Shown piece by piece: positions 46,683 through 58,607 of a stretch of DNA of 64,000 bases. Source of the DNA: Erinaceus europaeus (lineage: Eukaryota > Chordata > Mammalia > Eulipotyphla > Erinaceidae); assembly GCF_950295315.1 (NCBI RefSeq), contig NC_080172.1, forward strand, positions 78,015,118 through 78,079,117. Direction: 5' to 3'. Made by a program: the position numbers and the translations under genes. The notes below the pieces were generated by a model, which saw nothing but the letters and a program-made list of their open reading frames with translations, made no database searches and was not told the origin of the DNA. Position 1 is the stretch's first letter. Every line of letters begins with the position of its first letter.

Positions 46683-48596
46683 ATGGCACTACAATACATT
46701 AAATCCATAATATCAATAAATGTCAATGGCTTAAACTCACCCATCAAAAGGTACAGAGTTGGGGGATGAATCAAAAAACACAATCCAGCCATATACTGCT
46801 TGCAAGAATCCCATCTGTCACAACAAGATAAACACAGACTTAAAGTGAAAGGATGGAAAAGTATCAAATAGGTTAACGGACCACAAAAAAGGACAGGAAC
46901 AGCCATTCTCATCTCAGAGACGATAGATTTTAAATTAAATAAAGTAACAAAAGATATGCAAGGACATTACATAATGATTAGAGGATCAATCAGCCAAGAA
47001 GACTTAACAATTATTAACATCTATACACCCAATGAGGGACCATCTAAATACGTCAAGCACTTACTGAAAGTATTCTATTATAATATAATATAGTATACTA
47101 TTGGTGTATTTCAAAAATACACCAATAGTAATACAATAATAGTGGGAGACTTCAATACCCCACTCTCACACTTAGCCAGATCAACAAAGCAGAAAACCAA
47201 CAAAGATACAAGAGAATTGAATGAAGAGATTGACAGACTAGACCTCTTAGACATTTTCAGAGTCCTTCACCCCCCAAAACTGGAATACACCTTCTTTTCA
47301 AATCCACATAACACATATCAAGGATAGACCACATGTTAGGCCACAAAGACAGCATCTAAATTCAAGAGCATTGAAATCATCCCAAGTATCTTATCAGACC
47401 ACAGTGGAGTAAAACTAACATTTAACAACAAACAGAAAATTATTAAGTCACAGAATTTGGAAACTAAACAGCATACTCCTTAAGAAACACTGGGTCAGAG
47501 ATTCACTCAAGCAGGAAATACAAATGTTCCTTGAAACAAATGAAAATGAAGACACAACCTATCAAAATATTTGGGACACAGCTAAAGCAGTTCTGAGAGG
47601 GAATCTTATAGCCATACAATCACATATTAAACACCAAGAAGAAGCTCAAATGAACGACCTTACTGCACACTTCAGGGACTTAGAGGAAAAGGAACAAAGG
47701 AACCCTAAAGCAACCAGAAGGACAGAAATCACTAAAGTTAGAGCAGAAATAAACAACATAGAAAATAAAAGAACCATACAAAAGATCAGTGAAGCGAAAT
47801 GTTGGCTCTTTGAAAGATTAAACAAAGTTGACAAACCCCTAGCCAGACTCACCAAACAAAAAAGAGAGAAGACTCAAATTAATAGAATTGTAAATGATGG
47901 AGGAGATATCACAACTGACACCACAGAAATCCAGAGAATCCTGCGGAACTTCTATAAAGAACTATACGCCACCAAGCTAGAGAATCTGGAAGAAATGGAA
48001 CAATTCCTAGAAGCATATGCACTTCCAAAACTGAACCAAGAAGAACTACAAAATCTAAATGCACCAATCACAGACAAAGAAATTGAAACCGTTATTAAGA
48101 ACCTCCCCAACAACAAAAATCCTGGACCAGATGGCTTCACAAATGAATTCTACAAAACTTTCAGGAAACAGTTAGTACCCATACTTCTTAAGGTTTTCCA
48201 TAAGATTGAAGAAACAGGAATACTCCCTTCCACCTTCTATGAAGCCAACATCACTCTGATACCAAAAGCTAATAGGGACAGAACAAAAAAGGAAAACTAC
48301 AGACCAATATCTCTGATGAACATAGATGCCAAAATATTAAACAAGATCTTGGCCAACCGGATACAGCAACATATCAAAAAGATTGTTCATCATGACCAAA
48401 TGGGATTCATCCCAGGAATGCAAGGCTGGTTCAACATCTGTAAGTCAATCAATGTCATTCACCACATCAATAAAACCAAAGCCAAAAACCACATGGTCTT
48501 CTCAACAGATGCAGAGAAAGCGTTTGACAAAATCCAACACCCATTCATGCTCAAAACTCTACAAAAAATGGAAATAGATGGGAAATTCCTCAAGAT
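46683..48596 (+). pseudogene. L1 ORF2, endonuclease and first part of RT
   Basis: The ATG at 46683 reads MALQYIKSIISINVNGLNSP. The endonuclease domain shows 'CLQESHL' and 'GDFNTPLSHLARSTKQKTNK' (Asp/Asn catalytic loop) but has several stops, and about 40 bp of foreign hairpin at about 47072-47130. From 47524 a 392-residue open frame holds the linker and RT N-terminus: '[20 protein letters not shown]', '[20 protein letters not shown]', and RT motif A '[13 protein letters not shown]'. Homology ends after '[10 protein letters not shown]'; the remaining codons to 48702 are unrelated. FADD and the C-terminus are lost. Confidence 0.92.
47096..47130 (+). repeat. Perfect 16-bp inverted repeat inside L1 ORF2
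   Basis: Arm 'tactattggtgtattt' at 47096-47111, loop 'caa', complementary arm 'aaatacaccaatagta' at 47115-47130. Preceded by an AT-rich 'tataatataatatag' run. Confidence 0.93.
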
Positions 48597-50308
48597 AGGA
48601 GGCTATCTAGGTCTAAGAAGAAACTATTTGATTAAGTACTTTATGGTATCTTATTTAGGTCTTTCTACTTGCTTTCTGTACTTACTGAGTCACTGTAGAT
48701 GATTGCAGACTATGAACTCCAAGTCTCATATTTCAACAGGGGGATGAGAATAATGACTTTTGTGCTGAAAATAAAAACTGCTATGAGAGAATTTGAAAGC
48801 TATATCGTAAAGTACATTTTAGGAAGAGTTGGTCTTTTCATTCAAGAAACTGATGATGATTAAAGGGGTTTATTATTTCTGAAGGATTGTCATTGAAGAG
48901 ATGAAATCATGCATGTTTGACAGTTTCTCATGATGTCACGTGTTTTCAGTATGACAGTAACATTTAGCCAATTTTTGTCCTTCACAGACCAGGCTTAGTC
49001 AATTGACCCCCTTCAGCATGGAACTCTCAGCAAACATTACTATGCAGTGTTCAGCATAAATTTCTTTATTATTTATTGGTGGAAATTTCTGTCTGTGCTA
49101 CTGACAGCCAAGACCATGGGGTTAAATTAATATTCAGCTTTAAGGATTGCCTGAGCTAGTCAATGATGGAATAGATTGCACCTTAAGGCTATGAATTTTC
49201 GAACATGGAAAGTTTTCTGAGACAAAATGTTTGTGGGGGGGATTAAGTTAATACATTTCTGTAATAGCTCTCCTATCTCACCCTAGTCCAATGGTGAAAA
49301 GAGCCAGAGAAAAAAATGCCTGTGAGAAGCAGCAAGATCAGAGATCACCCTATATGTTTGGGGTAGAAAGAGTTCTCTGTGGGTCACAAGGGTAGTACTT
49401 TGTTGTACCCAAGGAAGAAGATGCACTGGGGTAGGCTGTACCCGAAATCTGTGGTTTTCAGCCTTCCTGTAGTATTTCATTTTGTGCAGGAGAAAGGAAG
49501 GAATGCTAGCTGTGCTGGACTTCTGGTGGCTTGGGAATTGGTAGCTGTTGCAGATTAGAGATAGTGATATCCATCCTTTAAATCTGGGTTCTTAAAGGAT
49601 GCTGGGGGAAAAAAATGAAGCTTTCAGACATGAAATACTCAATAGCTATCAGTCTCAATGTTTTACTTAAAGAAAAGTCATCTTTTGTGCATACTTGGGA
49701 TTGTGGGCAGGGCTTGAATCTAATACAATATAGCTGATAGTCTTTGACTTGGTGGTGATTAATGGAAATTTATATCAAAGCCTGCCTGGACTTCTTAAAT
49801 TATACAGCCCTTCTTAATAGTGAGGAGTTAGATTATTTCTTTTTTGACTCATGAAATCATTAACCAGAGGTTTCTGTTATTCTTTTCTTATTTGCAAAGA
49901 AAAGCTCTAATTCTTTCACTCTGTTGTCTAAGATGTTAAAGATATTTTCATTCTTTTCTAACATGCTCCTATAAATCTTCTAGGTAGTCACAGTTCTTTT
50001 ATATGTGTAATTCAACACACATTGAATCAAACTTTGGCCTCAACTTTTGAATTTGTGAAATATAGAAATTGACAGCATCTTTTCAGAGACAGATTGTGAA
50101 ATTAATGATATTTCACTTTTGGACCCATTCTCACATTATCTGTGTCTCTTACAAGGTCTTAGGGGTGAGGTCAATATATCTGGCAAGTAGAAAAATAGAA
50201 GACACTTAAATTTGTATTTCAAGTAATTAAAAAAACCTGAAAAATGGAAGTATATGTATGTCTCAAATTTTGTATGGAGCAAACTTATTTGTACAGGTAT
50301 TCATCACT
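48597..50308. other. Unassigned sequence
   Basis: No gene or repeat recognised in about 1.7 kb. Confidence 0.35.
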
Positions 50309-50310
50309 GG

Positions 50311-50512
50311 GGCCAAATGGTGGCACACTTGACTGAGTGTACATTTTACCATACACAAACACCCAGGTTCAAGCCCCCAGGTCTCCACTTGCTGTGGCAA
50401 GTTTCATGACCAGTGAAATATTACTGGAGGTGTCTCTCTTTCCAACTCTACATCTCCTCCTACAATCTCAGTTTATCTGTCTCTATTCAATAAATAAATA
50501 ATATTTAAAAAG
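50311..50512 (+). mobile_element. Short-tail SINE (ERI-1-like)
   Basis: 'ggggccaaatggtggcacac' head, 'ggttcaagcccccaggtctc', CT-rich middle and 'attcaataaataaataa' end. Confidence 0.9.
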
Positions 50513-50992
50513 AGAAAAATTATCCATTGATTATCAGAAGTTAAAAACACTTAAGAAATGTCATAAAAATTGTGTATTAGTAATGTATTCTCTGGAGAGA
50601 ATCCAAGTGATGTAAGCCTCATGAATATTCAGTTTCATTATTATTTCAATATTCAGATCATGATTAATTTAAAGCACTTTAGTACCAATATTAAACTATT
50701 GTAGAATATCTGTTACTGTTACACCTTAGTAAATAAATAAATACAATAAAATACACCTTAGTAGAGAAAGGTTACATTTGATAGTCTTTACTGACATATT
50801 TAGCTTATGACACGTCATTATCATCAGCTTTTATTCTTTTCCACCCCTATTTAATTTTTCCTGTATTGAAAATTTTATTTGTATTGGGTCTCCTCTGTTT
50901 ACATTTTAAGTAATTGGTAGCCTGTTCTTAGCCATATTCTAAGTCACCCATCTCTTGTTAGTGAATAAAAGGTAATGTATATAACGTTGATC
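50513..50992. other. Unassigned AT-rich sequence
   Basis: No gene or repeat recognised. Confidence 0.35.
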
Positions 50993-51007
50993 AGAAGTAG
51001 ATTTCTC

Positions 51008-51816
51008 TTTAATAGGATTGTACATAAACACCACTCCCACCACCAAAAGACTGTGTCCCATCCCCACCACCCACCCCAGCATGCTTCACTTTAGACTGTG
51101 ACAAGAGTCTTCAGGTGTGGAATGACAACCCTTCAGCTTCATCACTCGGGTGAGACCTTTCCTTTCATATTATTCTCTAATTCCATTCCAGGTGTTCCAC
51201 TCCCCAATAAAGTCCCCAAACCTAGATATAGTCCAGGTCCCCTGAGATAGAGCATAGGTTCACCCGTGCCCATAAACTAGGGGAAAAATATATACCTGAA
51301 AGCAGAAGTACACAAGAGCATGCAGGGAGATACCCCTCAACACTTCATCTGCACTATGCCAGTCTTTAGGTCCATGATTGTGCAACAATTTGTTTGGCTT
51401 TGTATGTTAACTCTCTTTTCAGCCACCAGGTTCCAGATGCCAGCATGATGCTGACCAGACTTCCCTGGACAGACGACCCCACCAATGTGCCCTGGAGCTC
51501 TGCTTCCCCAGAGCCCCACCCTACTAGGGAAAGAGAGAGGCAGACTGGGAGTATGGATCGACCAGTCAATGCCCAAGTCCAGCGGGGAAGCAATTACAGA
51601 AGCCAGACCTTCCAACCTCTGTAACCCACAACGACCCTGGATCCCTACTCCCAGAGAGATAGAGAATGGGAAAGCTATCAGGGGAGGGGATGGGATATGG
51701 AGATCGGGTTATGGGAATTGTGTGGAATTGTACCCCTCATATTCTATGGTTTTGTTAATGTCTCCTTTATTAAATAAAAAAATATATATATACATATAAA
51801 ATAAAAAAATAAAAAA
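51008..51816 (+). mobile_element. Twin-primed L1 3' end
   Basis: 51008 to about 51070 is L1 sequence in minus orientation ('tgtacataaacaccactccc'). It switches near 51072 to the plus-strand 3' UTR ('accccagcatgcttcacttt') and runs to the A-rich tail. Target-site duplication 'agaagtagatttctc' at 50993-51007 and 'agaaatagatttctc' at 51817-51831. The frames at 51394-51624 and 51485-51799 recur in other copies. Confidence 0.88.
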
Positions 51817-51831
51817 AGAAATAGATTTCTC

Positions 51832-52464
51832 CCATTAATACTAAGTCCTATGAGGATATCAGTGAAATCCTCATAAGAAGATATATAGGAAGTAAAGGAG
51901 ACTACCACCATGCCATCATGAACATGCCTGATCTTGTCTGATCCCTGGAGAAAGCAAAGAGATTTTTTAAACATTTTTTTCTGATTTCTCTTAGTCTAGT
52001 TTTTAACTTCATCATGTATTTGTTATTTGTTTGTTTGAATAGTCAAGAGGTTTTTCTTTTCTCCTGTCAATCATTGGTGATACCTGCCCTTGGTCACTTC
52101 ACTGCAGGTAGAAGCTCTCTGGGTGTCCATTTCTGACAGCACATGTCTTTCTGGATACTTGCCACAGGGAACTGTACATCACATAGAAGCAGTAAATATC
52201 TATTTTAGCCACATTTGTATTCATCTAGATCCAGTCTCCTCACCAGTGTTTTGTGTAAACTGAAGGAATCCAAAAATACTTTATAAGATACTTTCAATAC
52301 ACAAGGAGGGGTTGGCCTTGCTCTGGGATGTAAAGAGCCTTTACTATGTTTTATTTGTATCCTAAGCAAGTTTTTTCAATCAGTTCTGGACTAGGCTTAT
52401 ATTATTTCTTACACAGTGCTTAAAATAACTAATGCAAAACTGGCTATACCACCATCATTAGAAA

Positions 52465-52467
<3 letters not shown>
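51832..52467. other. Unassigned sequence
   Basis: No gene or repeat recognised. Confidence 0.35.

Positions 52468-52502
<35 letters not shown>
52468..52502 (+). repeat. (AT)n microsatellite
   Basis: About 17 AT units. Confidence 0.97.
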
Positions 52503-52505
<3 letters not shown>

Positions 52506-52570
52506 TTACACTAATAGTTCAGAGAATCCAAATTGCCGCCGTGGAAGTCGTGCCATCTTATCACTGATAT

Positions 52571-52575
52571 TCTAT

Positions 52576-52614
<39 letters not shown>

Positions 52615-52798
52615 TTACTGGATAGAGATAGACATAGAAACTGACAGGGACAGGTAGGGAGAAAGACAGAAAGACACCTACAGCCCTGTTTCACCACTCG
52701 TGAAACTTTCCCCCTGTGGGTGGGGACCAGGGGCTTGAACCTCTGTCCTTGTGCACTGTAATGTGTGCACTCAACCAGATGTGCTACCACCTATATCC
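52571..52798 (-). mobile_element. Short-tail SINE with expanded (TTTA)n tail
   Basis: About 11 TTTA units (52571-52615) are the complement of an expanded AATAAATAAA tail. Then come the purine-rich middle, 'ctacagccctgtttcacc', 'ggtggggaccaggggcttga' and the head complement 'cactcaaccagatgtgctac'. Confidence 0.92.
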
Positions 52799-53434
52799 CC
52801 AACCCCGCCGATAATTCTCACCCCACAGTTAATCTTGAATGATCTTTCATTTCTATTCAGCCCCAGAGTGTCATGATACCACATACTACTTCTTCAGCTC
52901 TGCACACCAGGCCTAGACTTGTTGAATACTCGAGTCAGTAAAATCATTTGCTTTCAAGAACATCCTCAGCTACACTTATCTCTGTATTGACCAGATATTT
53001 TGCTCGTCATCACATGTAATCCAATGTAACTTATAGAGAAAAACAAGGTGTTGTCCAATATTGCAAGACATAATATCTTTTTCTATGGCCAACTATTTTG
53101 TTCCAGAACCAGAATGCTATTTCAGAAGAGACCAAAGACAATGTCCCTATATGAGGAAAATGTTCTGTCTAAGCATTGAGAATTAATATTTGGTCTGACT
53201 TTATCAGAAAAGTGATATTTTTTCTATGCAATAGTCTTCAATGCTTATAGTAAGGATATTTATTAAGTTACAAATTTTAAGAAATTCCTATGTGTCAGGC
53301 TCTGTGACATGGGATTTACTGCATCATCTCATTGAATCCTTACAACTTGGATTGTCAATATCTGTAGGAGCACGCTACAATTGTGATGCTGAATCATGAA
53401 GAAGCTATTCACCGCAATCACGACTATTTTATTT
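52799..53434. other. Unassigned sequence
   Basis: No gene or repeat recognised. Confidence 0.35.
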
Positions 53435-54070
53435 ATTTTTTTCTCTTTTTATTTCCGTTTTTAAATGATTGACAAGATTGTAAGAGGGGTACAAGAGCAT
53501 AAGAGGGGTTAAAATTCCATACAATTCCCACTACCAGAGTCCCATATCCTGTTCCCTCCATTGGAAGGTTCTCTCTTCTTTATCTTTCTGGGGGTATGAA
53601 CCAAAGATCTTTATGGGGTGCAGAAGATGGAAGATGGCTTCTGTAATTGCTTTTCTGCTGGACATGGGCAATGGCAGGTTGATCCATTCTGCCCAACCTG
53701 TTTCTATCTTTCCTTAGTGGCGTAAGGCTCTGAGGTGTGGACTTCCAGGACACATTGAGGTGAAGTCATCTGTCCAGGGAAGTCAGGTTGGTGACATGGT
53801 AGCATCTGCAACTTGGTGGATAAAAAACACGAAGATATAAAGAAGATCAATTTGTTTATTAACCAGGAACATAAAAATAAGAACATAGTTGGGGTGTTCA
53901 TGATGTAAGAAGCTGGGAAGTCTATTTTAGGTATATTCCAAGGAGGCCATAACTTTAGTAATTTTTGCCCGAGTCCAACAGCTAGCATGTAGGTGGACTA
54001 GGAATATTGTCTCGGAAGAAGGTGTCAGAGTTAAGGATGAGACTAGAAAGTTAGATAAGGGCAGAGACAA
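53435..54070 (-). mobile_element. L1 3' UTR fragment
   Basis: T-rich left end, 'aatgattgacaagattgtaa', 'gaccaaagatctttatggg'-like word at about 53598, 'tccagggaagtcaggttggt' and 'ctattttaggtatattcca'. It ends near 'agggcagagaca'. Confidence 0.87.
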
Positions 54071-54204
54071 TTTATTTTATTTGTCATTAGGGTTATCTCT
54101 GAGGCTCAATGCTTTTCTTTTTCTCTTTTTAACTCTGCCACTCAGTGCCTTTCTTTTTCTCTTTTTCTTCCTTTCTTTTTTCATTCTTTTATTCTTTTTT
54201 TCCT

Positions 54205-55782
54205 TCATTATTAGCTTTATTTATAGAGAGAAATAGTGAGAGAATCAATTTTCCCCCTCTCATATTAATTAAATAGTGATTTATATTACTACAATTTAAT
54301 AGGTGTGTACATAAACACCATTCCCATCATCAAAAGATCCCCCCCCGCGCCAGCCCAGGAAGCCTCATGTCCACCCTCCCACTCACCATAGGGTTTTTAC
54401 TTTGATGCCCTACTTTCAATTTAGTCAGATCCTGCCTTTAGTTTCCCTTTCTGATCTTTCTCATCTTCTGTTGATGAGTGGGATCAACCCATACTCATCT
54501 TTATCTTTCTGACTTAGCTCACTTAACATAATTTCTTCTAGCTCTGACCAAGATGGGTCAGAGAAGTGAAGTTCATTGTTCTTAGTAGCTGCATAGTATT
54601 CCATTGTGTATATATACCACAGCTTTCTCAGCCACTCATCTGTTGTTGGGCACCTGGGTTGCACTTTTTAAAGCTAACCCAATTACCAAATAATATGATG
54701 ATAACATTAACTATCCATTGCCTTTTTGAACCCTAAGACAGCAGGAACCTCACATTTCCATTATAGAACCTAAACAGTCCTGGAACACTAGGGTAGGGCC
54801 CACTTTCCCGTATGCTTCTCCCAATTCTTATCAAATAATATTGCATCCACTGATTGCAACCTAATCAATGCAACGACTGCCACCCCAGCATGCTTCACTT
54901 CAGATGGTGTCCAGAGACTTCAGGTGTGGAACGACAACCCTTCAGCATCATCATTCGGGTGAGACCTTTCCTTTCATAGTATTCCCTAATTCCTTCCCAG
55001 GTGGTTCACTTCCTAACGAAGTCCCAAAACCTAGATATAGACCAGGTTCCAGGAGATAGAGCATATGTTCACACGTATCCATAAACTAGGGCAAATATAT
55101 ACCTGAAAGCAGTAGTACACTAGAGTTTGCAGTGAGTACCCCCCAACAATTCACCTCCACTATTCCAACCTTTGGGTCCATGATTCTTCAACAATTTGTT
55201 TGGCTTTGTATATTAACTCTCTTTTCAGCCACCAGGTTCCAGATGCCATCAGGATGCCGGCCAGGCTTCCCTGGACTGAAGACCCTACCAATTTGTCCTG
55301 GAACTCTGCTTCCCCAGGGACCCACCCTACCAGGGAAAGAGAGAGGCAGACTGGGAGTATGGATCAACCAGTCAACACCCATGTTCAGCGGGGAAGCAAT
55401 TACAGAAGCCAGACCTCCCACCTTCTGCAACCCACAATGACCCTGGGTCCATGCTCCCAGAGGGATAGAGAATGGGAAAGCTATCAGGGGAGGGGATGGG
55501 ATATGGAGATTGGGTGGCAGGAATTGTGTGGAGTTGTACCCCCCCATCCTGTGATTTTGTTAATGTCTCTTTTCTTAAATAAATAAATTAATTAAAAAAT
55601 ATTTATTCATTCAAAAAAAAAAAGAAATAGTGAGAGACAGAGAGAGATATGAAGAAAAGAGACACGGGCAGCACTGCATTAGCACTCATGAAACTTCCTT
55701 CCTACTAATGGGGATAGGAGCTTGAACCTCAGTCCTCATGCATCAGATCATATGCACTATGCCAGATAGGCCATCATCCAGC
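54205..55782 (-). mobile_element. Short-tail SINE split by an L1 insertion
   Basis: The tail side lies at about 54205-54243 and the remainder at 55638-55782 ('gacacgggcagcactgcatt', 'cttgaacctcagtcctcatg'). The break is exactly at a 15-bp duplication, so the SINE was there first. Confidence 0.88.
54244..55622 (+). mobile_element. Twin-primed L1 inserted in a SINE
   Basis: 54244 to about 54664 is L1 in minus orientation: start of the 3' UTR ('tgtacataaacaccattccc') and the ORF2 C-terminus ('WLRKLWYIYTMEYYAA' on the minus strand). At about 54665 it switches to plus-strand 3' UTR and runs to the poly-A end. Perfect 15-bp target-site duplication 'agaaatagtgagaga' at 54229-54243 and 55623-55637. 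Compared with 59341-61177, about 190 bp of UTR is missing at the switch. Confidence 0.93.
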
Positions 55783-56078
55783 CTCAGGATAATTCATTTT
55801 GGAAAGGATAGGCAAAAGACAAAAATGAATTTGCTGGACTGATATCTAAGTGTTACGTAATTTAATCCAGTTTTGGACATAATAAAAACCTCTGTACTTG
55901 AATCCTGGACCCATACCTGGTTTAGACTTTTCTTACTCAGCTTCTTTGTTGATGAAATGTATCTACTTATATAATCTATAGTAAATTATTATAAATATTA
56001 AAGTAATAATTAAATCAACACACATAAACAATTGCCAGGCATAATATATAATACAATAATATTATTGAACAAATTTGC

Positions 56079-56110
<32 letters not shown>

Positions 56111-56625
56111 ATCTATCACAAGTCTGAAGTTGAAATGTTACTCACTTTTGGAGACAGAGAGGCTAAGGCACATAGAAATTTATTGTCGTTAACCCAGACT
56201 TTTGTATTTGGAACCACTATACTCCATTACCTTTAGTAATGTAACTAGAATACTTACCACCATGCCCAGTGCATGATGACAACTAAATAAATGTTCACTA
56301 CATAATACATAGAAATGTCATGACCACCTAATATTGTAATAAAGAATCATTTTTGCATATTTGGCTGCTAAGTTACAGACTAAATATTTTGTCCAACATG
56401 AAATTACTAGTGGGTAACTTTATTGGAATATGAAAATTTTGCTTATCAGAAACTCTATACCGGTAGTTTTATGTTAGATAATTGTTCCTAATTTTAAGAA
56501 TGAAATTCCTCATTATATTTTTATGTAAACATTTTGCACATTTTTCCTCAAATGAATGCCATTTAATCTTTCTGATACTTTGATTTTGTTTCTGGAAATA
56601 TGCAATTGATTATGCTATATTGAAT
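55783..56625. other. Unassigned sequence with (TG)n
   Basis: It holds about 13 TG units at 56084-56110. No gene recognised. Confidence 0.4.
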
Positions 56626-56850
56626 CTTTTTTCTTTTTTATTAGTGAATTAATAATGGTTTATAGTATTATAAGATTATAGTGGTATAGTTATACATCAC
56701 TTTTCTCCTCTGCACCAATGTATAGTCTCCACATTCAGAACCCCAATTCACTGGTAGCAATAGCACTGCAGGAACCATTTCATATTCTAGAACCCTGCAG
56801 CATCTAACTTGGAGGTGATATATACCAGACAATCAGTCACAGTAAGACAT
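56626..56850 (-). mobile_element. Diverged L1 3' UTR-like fragment
   Basis: 'tattagtgaattaataatgg', 'tataagattatagtggtata' and 'ctctgcaccaatgtatagt' resemble the A-tail end of an L1 3' UTR in minus orientation. Confidence 0.5.
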
Positions 56851-57179
56851 TAAATGCCAGATGTTGCTTTGTAGCTAGAAACATCCTTTGGACATCTGTC
56901 TGCAGTCCGGAAAAGAAAGATGCCTTAATGTGCAGAAATCATAGTTATTTATAAGGAAACATTTGCTTATTAAGTAATTATCAGGAAAAAAATCCATAGA
57001 AGGTTACTTACTCCACAGGAACGTGGCCATACATATAAATTCTGATATTTCAGTGAGTAACGATTAGCAAGGCACTAATATATCCTTTTAAAAAGTTATT
57101 TGGAACCCCTTTCTTGCCTTCTTTAAATCCTACTGTCTAACTGTATTTTCCTTAGCATTTTGTAAAAAACATTTGGAGA
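56851..57179. other. Unassigned sequence
   Basis: No gene or repeat recognised. Confidence 0.35.
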
Positions 57180-58410
57180 GGAAGACTTCTGGAGGCATGG
57201 ATATGGCATAGGAGCCATCTCAGATTACTCTCCTGTGAAAATAGAAAGGCAGTGAAAGAAATAATCTTAAAACTCAATAAAATACAACCAGAATTTCTTC
57301 AGAAACTCACTAAGTCATAGGTGAGTACGGACACATTTGGCCAGTGGGTGGAAAAGGGGTGAAGAAGAGATTATCAGAAGTGAAGAATATGATGGCAGAT
57401 GGCTCCCAAAGGGAGTGAAACAGCTGAGCACATAGCCTTCAGCAGGAGAAAACCAAAAATAGCATTCAGTTTCCTTATCAGAGCTCATCTCTCTGAGACC
57501 ATTGGCTATCAAACCAATGCTTGGCAGAATCTAGATATAGCTACTGTACAATAAAGGAGAGAATTTGGTGTCCAGCCCAAATATGAAACTTGCCTGTAAT
57601 GTGACCAAAACATTTCCCATTGTCATTATCTATTTTCTCTCATATCTTAACTCTGCTATCTCTATTATTTCTGTTACTACTTTTCTCTTTCTTATCTTTC
57701 ATTTGTTTTCACCATTAATCACTAGTGAGTAATTAAGTGATAAATCTAGTTGTTTTTCTAAAGTCCTCTGTTTGTCTCATACTTCCAGGGCCAGCTAGAA
57801 CCATACCTGAACAGTAACAACAAAGATAAAATTTCAATAGACACCAAATACACTGGTCCAAACAAACATAAAAATTACAGAAATTTACCAGGACAGAACC
57901 CAGAAAAAAAATAAATCCAACAAGCCAGACACAAATAAAAATGAGAAAAAATATTCACACATTAATCCATGCAATAATTATATGAGTTAGGAAAGCTTTT
58001 GATAGTAATATTATAAGAAATGGGGAAAAAACAAATGAGACTCTGAAAGAAAACACAAACTGTCTCAAGGTAATTAGAGAGTTAAAACCTGAAATGGTTT
58101 AGTAAAGATCTCAAGTAACTGAACAAGTTAATATAGTTACTGAACAGGATAACAAAATGGCTAAACTGAAGGAAAAAGCTAAGGGAAGTGAGAGCAGAAC
58201 AACTGAGGAAGAAAGAAATTAGAAAGATCAAGGATTAATTAGAGAAGACTAAGAAAGAAGAAAACTAAACAAGAGATTAAGAGACACTGAAAACAATAGC
58301 AGAGATATAAGGAATGACCTTAGAAAAAGTCATATATGCATTATTGGTTTGCCAAAGGAAGGGAAAGAGCAAGGGGAAGAAAGCATGTAGGAGATAATAG
58401 AAGAAACTTC
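57180..58410 (+). mobile_element. L1 5' UTR and start of ORF1, 3'-deleted
   Basis: Starts 'gaagacttctggaggcatgg', like the L1 at 34527. It reaches the ORF1 coiled-coil region ('gagacactgaaaacaatagc') and 'ggtttgccaaaggaagg' in decayed frames. It ends in 'gaagaaacttcccc' where it joins a SINE body at 'acctgcag'. Confidence 0.8.
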
Positions 58411-58505
58411 CCCACCTGCAGAGGGGAGGTGGGTTCATGATCAGAGAAGCAGGGCTACAGTTGTTTCTTTCTCCCTCTACCCTCTCAATTTCTATCTATC
58501 TTATC
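58411..58505 (+). mobile_element. Headless short-tail SINE fragment
   Basis: Begins in the SINE body at 'cacctgcagagggga' and continues through 'agaagcagggctacag' to 'caatttctatctatc'. The tRNA-like head is absent. A purine-rich AAAG tract follows to about 58575. Confidence 0.75.
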
Positions 58506-58607
58506 AAGAAAAGTAAGAAAGAAGCAAAGAAAGTAAGACAGAAATAAAGAAACAAAGAAAGGAAGAAAGTAAGGTGCTTTTGTATTGTAGGAATCTTTGG
58601 TGATTAG

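Larger units (their letters stand above)
44103..48596 (+). mobile_element. L1 copy with intact 5' end, truncated at the 3' side
   Basis: The best-preserved L1 in the window. 5' UTR from about 44103 ('cccggaagatggcggactg') with a ~607-bp tandem repeat, ORF1 at 45703-46619, ORF2 from 46683. L1 homology stops at about 48596, inside the RT domain before FADD, and unrelated DNA follows. Ordinary L1 insertions lose the 5' end, so loss of the 3' side implies a later deletion or rearrangement. Confidence 0.9.
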
